64,000 nucleotides of DNA. Source: Phallusia mammillata. Its lineage: Eukaryota; Chordata; Ascidiacea; Phlebobranchia; Ascidiidae. A program made the position numbers and the translations under genes. The first letter of the stretch is position 1, and each line of letters begins with the position of its first letter. This document shows, piece after piece, positions 58,550 through 64,000 of this stretch. The DNA lies in assembly GCA_003260075.1 (NCBI GenBank), contig QLIY01000541.1, positions 1-64,000 of the forward strand, in the 5' to 3' direction. The notes beneath the pieces are model-generated. The model did no database searches, was not told where the DNA came from, and saw nothing but the letters and a program-made list of their open reading frames with translations.

Positions 58550-58770
58550 TTGATTTGAGTTTATTTCGCTTGGTGAAAGACAACATCGCGACACCATTGC
58601 ACTAAAACAATCACCAAGCCGGAAATAGCTGCGCAACGTTGAAACGTTAAAAGTAAAAGTGGAGGGCACAATTGGTGGATGAGAGCCAAACACGCTGCAG
58701 CTACACCGTCATTACAAGGCGTTAAGTGACTGGGGCTCACAAGAAAGTGAGGTTGGCGCAATAAAAGTAA
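58550..58770 (-). repeat. Dispersed repeat A
   Basis: TTGATTTGAGTTTATTTCGC, CCGGAAATAGCTGCGCAACG and CACGCTGCAGCTACACCG. Confidence 0.65.
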
Positions 58771-59294
58771 AAACGACTGGTTAATGAAAATGTAATAATT
58801 ACAAAACGAGAAAAAATTCTGTGATATTATTCTGTTAATAATTGTTTAAAAATTTTTTTAATCGTCAGGTACAGCCTAATTTGTTGTTGTAAGAATTTCC
58901 CCAATGAAAGCAAATTTTCATCCTGATTGTGTCATGCTCGATTGAGAACTTGGCAATAGTAGGTACTTTCCCCTGTGGAAACCGACCTAACGTGGCAAAA
59001 CAGAAAATTTCCGGTTCATTTGTAATAAATGGAGGCAGAGGTGTGGTTAGGCACAGTTTCCTGGTTTTAATTATAGTTACAGGCGCAAAGAACCAAGTTA
59101 TAACCGCTTTTAAGCTTAAATACCTAGCAAATGTAGTGTAGTATTTAATCCAAAGTGTAGTATTTAATTGCATTTAAAAGCATTGTTCATGTGTGTCCTT
59201 TTTTGGCGCTTGAAACTATCCGGCAGAGTTTTTTCGGTGTTGTTTTCCTGTCAAACCCCACCCTCTTTCCCTAACACGGGTGGTTAGTTTGTAG

Positions 59295-59471
59295 CAGTGG
59301 TGGGATTCAAATTTTTTGTCAGCTTGTTTTATCACAAATGTCATATTCAGCTGGTTCTGTTACACTAAGTCCATTGTCAGTAATCAGTAATGCTAACAGG
59401 TTCGTTGATCTCATAACATTTAGTGAGAGGGTTCTGCAGAACCGGTGCGAACCGACTAAATCCTACCACTG
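59295..59471. mobile_element. hAT-like MITE, CAGTGGTGGGATTCA family
   Basis: Flanks GTTTGTAG/GTTTATAG (7 of 8), TIRs CAGTGGTGGGATTCAAA and TAAATCCTACCACTG. Confidence 0.85.
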
Positions 59472-59718
59472 GTTTATAGGGGATTAGGGACCCTGGACTG
59501 GTCCCACCAAGGTTCATGGATTTATTACTGAGAAGGATTGTTTTAGTGCTATTGTGTCGCTATGTTCACCAAGAGAAATACCCATCACATCTCTCATCTT
59601 TAAATTACTGAGTCTTTAAAGTTGTGAAAAGAACAAAATTGTGTTCTGCTTTTCTGGTAGTTGAGTTGAGTTTATTTTGCTTAGTCAAAGAAAACTTAGG
59701 GACACAATAGCACTAAAC

Positions 59719-59794
59719 CAGTGGTTCTCAAACTACATTATTATTGTTGGGCCAAATGGTATTTTCAAGTGTGTAGGGAGCCGCAAAAAAGGGA

Positions 59795-59886
<92 letters not shown>

Positions 59887-59962
59887 TGAGGTCTGGTGCG
59901 AGCCGCAAAATAAGTGGTTTGGAGCCGCATGCGACCCCGAAAACAGAGTTTGAGAACCACTG
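59719..59962. mobile_element. hAT-like MITE whose middle is a C run
   Basis: TIRs CAGTGGTTCTCAAACT and AGTTTGAGAACCACTG, perfect CACTAAAC duplication. The interior from 59797 to 59884 is only C where related copies carry normal sequence. Confidence 0.9.
59797..59884. repeat. 88-base C run
   Basis: Replaces the interior of the 59719-59962 MITE. Confidence 0.95.
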
Positions 59963-60125
59963 CACTAAACAATCACTAAGCCGGAAATAGCTGTGCACCG
60001 TCAAATATTTAAATGAATTTTTGCAATAAAATCTCCCCAGTGTATTTTGAAATGTTCATTTTTTGATTTGCTGTATGTGGCATTCAGTAAAACAATTCAT
60101 AAAGTTTGACATAAGAGTTATGTTC

Positions 60126-60460
60126 TACATTTAGTTAATTGTAAGCCATGGCTTCAAAAGTTTTTTATCCTACAGTTTGTGTGGCTTACAATCGAGGGCA
60201 ACTTATAATTAAGGGTGTCATACTTTTTATGTCATTCTGAAATTATTTCTAGACACGGGCCTTTTGATTTATTTCGTGTATAAAATTCATTTGCTTATTC
60301 GCTTTACATGCCAATAATCGCTGTGCTGGGTACAATTATTTGCGTGACTAACAATTGTTGACAAATAGTTGAACTATGTAGCAACATATGATGTGTTATT
60401 AAACAATATTACCTAACGTCACTGCATGCAGCTCACTATTAGGGGTGGCTTAAAATCAAG
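60126..60460. repeat. Dispersed repeat C
   Basis: TGTGTGGCTTACAATCGAGG and GGGTACAATTATTTGCGTGA. Confidence 0.7.
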
Positions 60461-60559
60461 ATACAATCAAGTAAACGCCCCCCCCCCGGTATCGGTACTC
60501 GCTTCAAAACCTGGTATCGTCCCATCACTAGTGGCATTCAGTCAAACAATGCATAAGGT

Positions 60560-60910
60560 TTAACAGAACAGAGTGCTTTACGTACAGTATTTATTCGATT
60601 GTTACCCTTGACAAAGTTTTTACCCTACCGCTTGTGCAGCTTACAATCAAGGACAACTTATAACCGTGGGTGGCTTACATTTTTATGTCATTCTGAAATT
60701 ATTTCTAGACACAGGCCTTTTGATTTATTTTGCGTTTAAAATTCTTTTGCATATTTGCGTTACATGTCTATAATCGCTCTGCTGGGTACAATTATTTGAG
60801 TGACTAACAATTGTTGACTAATAGTTGAACTATGTAGCAACATATGATGTGTTATTAAACAATATTACCTAACGTCACTGCATGCAGCTCACAATTAGGG
60901 GTGGCTTAAA
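60560..60910. repeat. Dispersed repeat C, second adjacent copy
   Basis: Near-copy of 60126-60460 after a C run at about 60478-60487, ending 130 bp before the POGLUT start. Confidence 0.7.
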
Positions 60911-61001
60911 ATCAAGGGCGACATGCAATCATGTAAACATGGTAACCATTGTGACATGAAGTAGCATATCAAAATACTCTCACAAATTCATCAGAAAAAC
61001 T

Positions 61002-61018
61002 ATTTTTTGTGTTTTTAG
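61002..61018 (+). promoter_or_regulatory. 3' splice acceptor upstream of POGLUT-like start
   Basis: ATTTTTTGTGTTTTTAG ends 19 nt before the ATG. It could be a 5'UTR intron end or a trans-splice site. Confidence 0.5.
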
Positions 61019-61037
61019 TCTTTGTTTTCTGAACACA

Positions 61038-63061
61038 ATGTTTTTGTACCATATTTTGTCCGCACTTATTTTGTTGTATTTTGTGAATGGTGCTGAAATT
61101 AATGTGGCCAACACCCAGTTATGGGGGCCAGGCCTTCGTGCTGAAGCCAATGTACCTGTCAGATATTTTTATATTCAAGCCTACGATAAGAAAAACAAAA
61201 TGTAAGTATAAAATTAGTAACCCACCCCCCCCCCCAGCCAATGTACCTGTCAGATATTTTTATATTCAAGCCTACGATAAGAAGAACAAAATGTAAGTAT
61301 AATATTAGTAACCCATAATTTTAGGTTAATTGCATACTCCATTACTTGATACTCAATTAAAATTTCAATATCTAAATGCTTTTGCTTGGTGAAAAATCAC
61401 ATAATGTCACAACTATACTGAACAATCACCAAGGTGGAATGGTCTTGTATTATTGGAAAACTTTTGTTACCACCTTTCACATTACATTTTGAACTTCTTT
61501 CTTTAAACTTTTGTCTCTCTTTAGCTTGCAAAGTGTATGTTAGAATGTGTACATAAAATTTGTATGCCTTTTTTAAAAAGCGTTTTCTAAACATATTTCA
61601 ATTTCACTCTTGGTTTTGCTGCTAAGTGTGTTAATGTTTTTTTTTGGTTCCAAAGCTTTGCTAATTTTATCATAGCAAAATCTAAACTTTGAGCCAATAA
61701 ATGATAAGCTGCAGACAGTGCACACTTTTTCGACCTATAAGGTCTCATCAGTCCACTGGTGACGGGTAAAAACCCATGCCTTACCCCAGTGTTTCTTAAC
61801 CTTTTTAGTGCTCATACCCTTTGAGCTTTCATAAAATTTTCTTGTACCCCCTATCTACAATGGCCGACGAAAGTAAATAAAAAAAGCCCCCCCCCCTGTG
61901 TTAATGTTTTTTTTTGGTTCCAAAGCTTTGCTAATTTTATCATAACAAAATCTACTTTGAGCCAATAAATGATAAGCTGCAGACAGTGCACACTTTTTTG
62001 ACCTATAAGGTCTCATCAGTCCACTGGTGACGGATAAAAACCCATGCCTTACACCAGTGTTTCTTAACCTTTTTAGAGCTCGTACCCCTTGAGCTTTCAT
62101 AAAATTTTCTCGTACTCCATATCTACAATGGCCGACGAAAGTAACTAAAATTGTAATAATAGAAATTAAACTCAGTGTATTTATAACTTGCGTGTTGAAT
62201 GCATGCATTAAAACAGTATTGTAAGTAGTACAAACCAACTCATTCTAGAAATATAACAAAGTAACTTGTTACGCATTCTTCACAAATATGCCTAAATAGC
62301 GTATAATTTTACCCTGCATGTCATACCCCCTGCTTTGGTGCTTTGTACAACAAGGAGTACACGTAGCCCTGGTTAATAACCCCTGCTTTACCAAGTCTGT
62401 TCGATGCCACAACTGGGCATACACCACAGAGGAAACTGGCTCACAACGGCCAAGCAACTGCTTTGGAACCAAAGTGAAGTCGGCTCAGTGTCACAGTATT
62501 AATTGGAAACCGTAGAGGCAATAAATGATAAGCTGCAACCAGTGCACACTGTTTCGACCTATAAGGTCTTATCAGTACAGCTGGTGACAAGGCATAGGTT
62601 GGATTGGCTATCACAGCCTTCTAATAGCGCTTCAGTTTTTTCAGAGTAACAGGCTGAAAGCCATTCCTCACCAAATCTGTTCAATACCAAACCACAAAAG
62701 ACAGTGTGCACTGTTTGCAGCTTAGACAACAGTTTCGAAACATAATCCTTAATTTTACACATTATTTTGCCACTAAAGTGTGTTAATGAATGTTTGGCTC
62801 TAAAGTATTGCAAATTTTATCATAAAATTATCTAAATTATTCATTTATTTTTTAGCATTAAAAAAGATTTAGGAGATGATGCATTCAAGTTATCTTTATC
62901 GTCACCTAGTGGACAGCGGGTCAGAGCATGGGCTCAGGTTTTGAACCGACTTAATGGAAGTTATGTTGCTCGATTTAGACTTTATGATTTTTCTGGAGAA
63001 CTAACCATTTCACTCACACACAAAGGAAAACATGTTGCCAATTCGCCGTATCATTTAAAAG
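61038..63061 (+). CDS. KDELC/POGLUT2-3 type protein O-glucosyltransferase (first two coding exons)
   Basis: Start of an ER-resident protein of the POGLUT2/POGLUT3 (KDELC1/2) family, which glucosylate EGF repeats of Notch and fibrillins. Exon 1 is 61038-61201 (phase 2 end, GTAAGT donor). Exon 2 is 62856-63061, after a TTTTTTAG acceptor and before a GTTTGA donor. The joined 123 codons give a signal peptide (MFLYHILSALILLYFVNG) and the N-terminal filamin-type domain of this family, with TQLWGPGLRAEANVPVRYFY, the WGPGL/PVRYFY signature, and later GKHVANSPYHLKG, matching the 'HVAxSPYxLKG' end of that domain. The catalytic domain and the ER retention tail lie beyond the right edge. The last part of exon 1 is repeated after a C run at 61225-61235, a likely assembly duplicate. 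Confidence 0.87.
61236..61315 (+). other. Duplicate of the 3' end of POGLUT-like exon 1 and its donor
   Basis: Repeats 61145-61221 (exon end, GTAAGT and intron start) with one or two changes after an 11-base C run. In-frame use would duplicate PVRYFYIQAYDKK, so it is unlikely to be a real exon. Best read as a misjoined allele. Confidence 0.75.
61625..62160. repeat. Direct duplication around a short C run in POGLUT intron 1
   Basis: GTGTTAATGTTTTTTTTTGG...GGCCGACGAAAGTAA occurs twice around C at about 61887-61896. Confidence 0.9.
62330..62720. repeat. Dispersed repeat B in POGLUT intron 1
   Basis: TGCCACAACTGGGCATACAC, GACCTATAAGGTCTTATCAG and AGACAGTGTGCACTGTTTGC. Confidence 0.6.
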
Positions 63062-63261
63062 GTTTGAATTGGTTATTTTGTTTTTTGGGTTTCCTAAGGT
63101 AGAGCAGTGCTTTTCAACTTTTTTCTCACTACTTAATGCATTAAAAAATCTTGTGGAACACCAAACAAAATTTTATAAAAATAAAATAAAACAAACATGC
63201 TTAAAGCCAACTACTGTATTGTATTTGAGCAACAACAGGCCCACACACCAGTCTGCAGCAG

Positions 63262-63712
63262 TGTTTCCCAACCTATGGGTCGCAACCCAAAGTTGGGTCG
63301 CCTGCAAATTCTGTTGGGTCGCCTGTTTTTGGGACAATAAAAGCATCTACTTCGTCTCGTAGCGTTATTTTATTATCTCCCAAGGATGTAAATTGTTGCC
63401 CAATAATAATTTCATGACAATTTACCGTGATGGTGCCTAATTCTGTTTGTGACGTCGTAATGTTTTTGTGAGATCACTGTTAAGCGTTGTCTGGCTGATA
63501 ATACTTTGAACCAGTTCTAAGTTGGTCGAAAACAACGAATAGTATTTTTTTAATTTTTCAAATCGGGGTGGTAGTTTTCGAAAAGCTTTCCTGATTTACG
63601 AACAAAAAGACAACTCAAATAGTAAGAATGTATGTCCATGGGTCGCGAGAAACCACAAAACGAAATTATGGGCAGTATTTGGGTCGCGACAAAAAAAGGT
63701 TGGGAACCACTG
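63262..63712. mobile_element. hAT-like MITE with GGGTCGC repeats
   Basis: Ends CAGTGTTTCCCAACCTATGG and AAGGTTGGGAACCACTGG, with GGGTCGC/GGGTCGCGAC blocks as in the 10279 element. Lies in POGLUT intron 2. Confidence 0.75.
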
Positions 63713-64000
63713 GTCTGCAGAATATGGCAGTTCCCGATGAGATCTCGCACAAGCAGAACCTACATGTCCCGCATGCGCGCGTGCATGACCTGTTAGTTTG
63801 TGTGCAAGACCAATTTCATCAGGCACAAACCAATTAAAAGAGGTCAAGCAGGCCAATTAAAGGCCCAAAATTTGCGCCCCCCCCCCGGGTCGCGACAAAA
63901 AAAGGTTGGGAACCACTGGTCTGCAGAATATGGCGGTTCCCGATGAGATCTCGCGCAAGCAGAACCTACATGTCCCGCATGCGCGCATGCATGACCTGTA
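63655..64000. repeat. Direct duplication around a short C run at the right edge
   Basis: GGGTCGCGACAAAAAAAGGT...CATGCATGACCTGT occurs before and after C at about 63877-63886, with three or four changes. Confidence 0.88.

Larger units (their letters stand above)
59650..60010 (-). repeat. Dispersed repeat A split by a MITE
   Basis: TTGAGTTGAGTTTATTTTGC and CACAATAGCACTAAAC, then the 59719 MITE, then AATCACTAAGCCGGAAATAG. Confidence 0.65.

Overview
The window is animal nuclear DNA. It is AT-rich and intron-containing, full of short non-autonomous transposons and tRNA-derived SINEs, and fairly sparse in genes. I read six protein-coding genes by assembling exons from reading frame, splice signals and family similarity. 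From left to right they are: a 4-aminobutyrate aminotransferase (ABAT, minus strand, running off the left edge); a large receptor with about 14 LDL-receptor class A modules joined directly to a seven-helix GPCR domain (minus); a complete 12-exon STARD3/MLN64 cholesterol-transfer protein (minus); two tandem three-exon colipase-like secreted proteins (plus); and the first two coding exons of a KDELC/POGLUT2-3 type protein O-glucosyltransferase (plus, running off the right edge). STARD3 and colipase point to a deuterostome. The high divergence between apparent haplotype copies, and a 3' splice site just upstream of all six start codons, would fit a tunicate, but the species is an inference.

Layout: 1-6059 ABAT; 6060-18736 about 12.7 kb of repeats, including a 0.65-kb unit present in 2-3 copies and a degenerate minisatellite; 18737-24725 receptor; 24726-27961 intergenic with repeats and a CRE-like cluster; 27962-41013 STARD3, whose introns hold many MITEs and SINEs; 41014-46319 intergenic, with two copies of a segment that also lies before the second colipase; 46320-50432 colipase A; 50433-54940 repeats; 54941-57107 colipase B; 57108-61037 repeats including a fold-back element; 61038-64000 start of the POGLUT-like gene. 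The genes do not form one pathway. They act in mitochondrial GABA breakdown, cell-surface signalling, endosomal sterol transfer, lipid digestion and ER glycosylation. Only the colipase pair looks functionally clustered.

The most unusual structural signal is the homopolymer C (twice G) tracts. About ten are 60-99 bases long and often sit inside transposons, replacing their middle. Some twenty are 8-12 bases long, and most of these lie exactly between two near-identical copies of the same 50-400 bp of flanking sequence. This breaks the receptor reading frame, duplicates STARD3 exon 11 and duplicates the end of POGLUT exon 1. The simplest reading is that the assembly joined haplotype copies or reads through poly-G/C filler, so these tracts should not be taken as biology without long-read confirmation.

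Other points of note: five or more hAT-like MITE families with perfect 8-bp target-site duplications, one with its empty site preserved in a paralogous repeat; a 731-bp element with a perfect 10-bp target duplication and direct TCCGCGCAA subterminal repeats; a phospho-FFAT motif kept in STARD3; and a GRL101-like receptor that lacks leucine-rich repeats.
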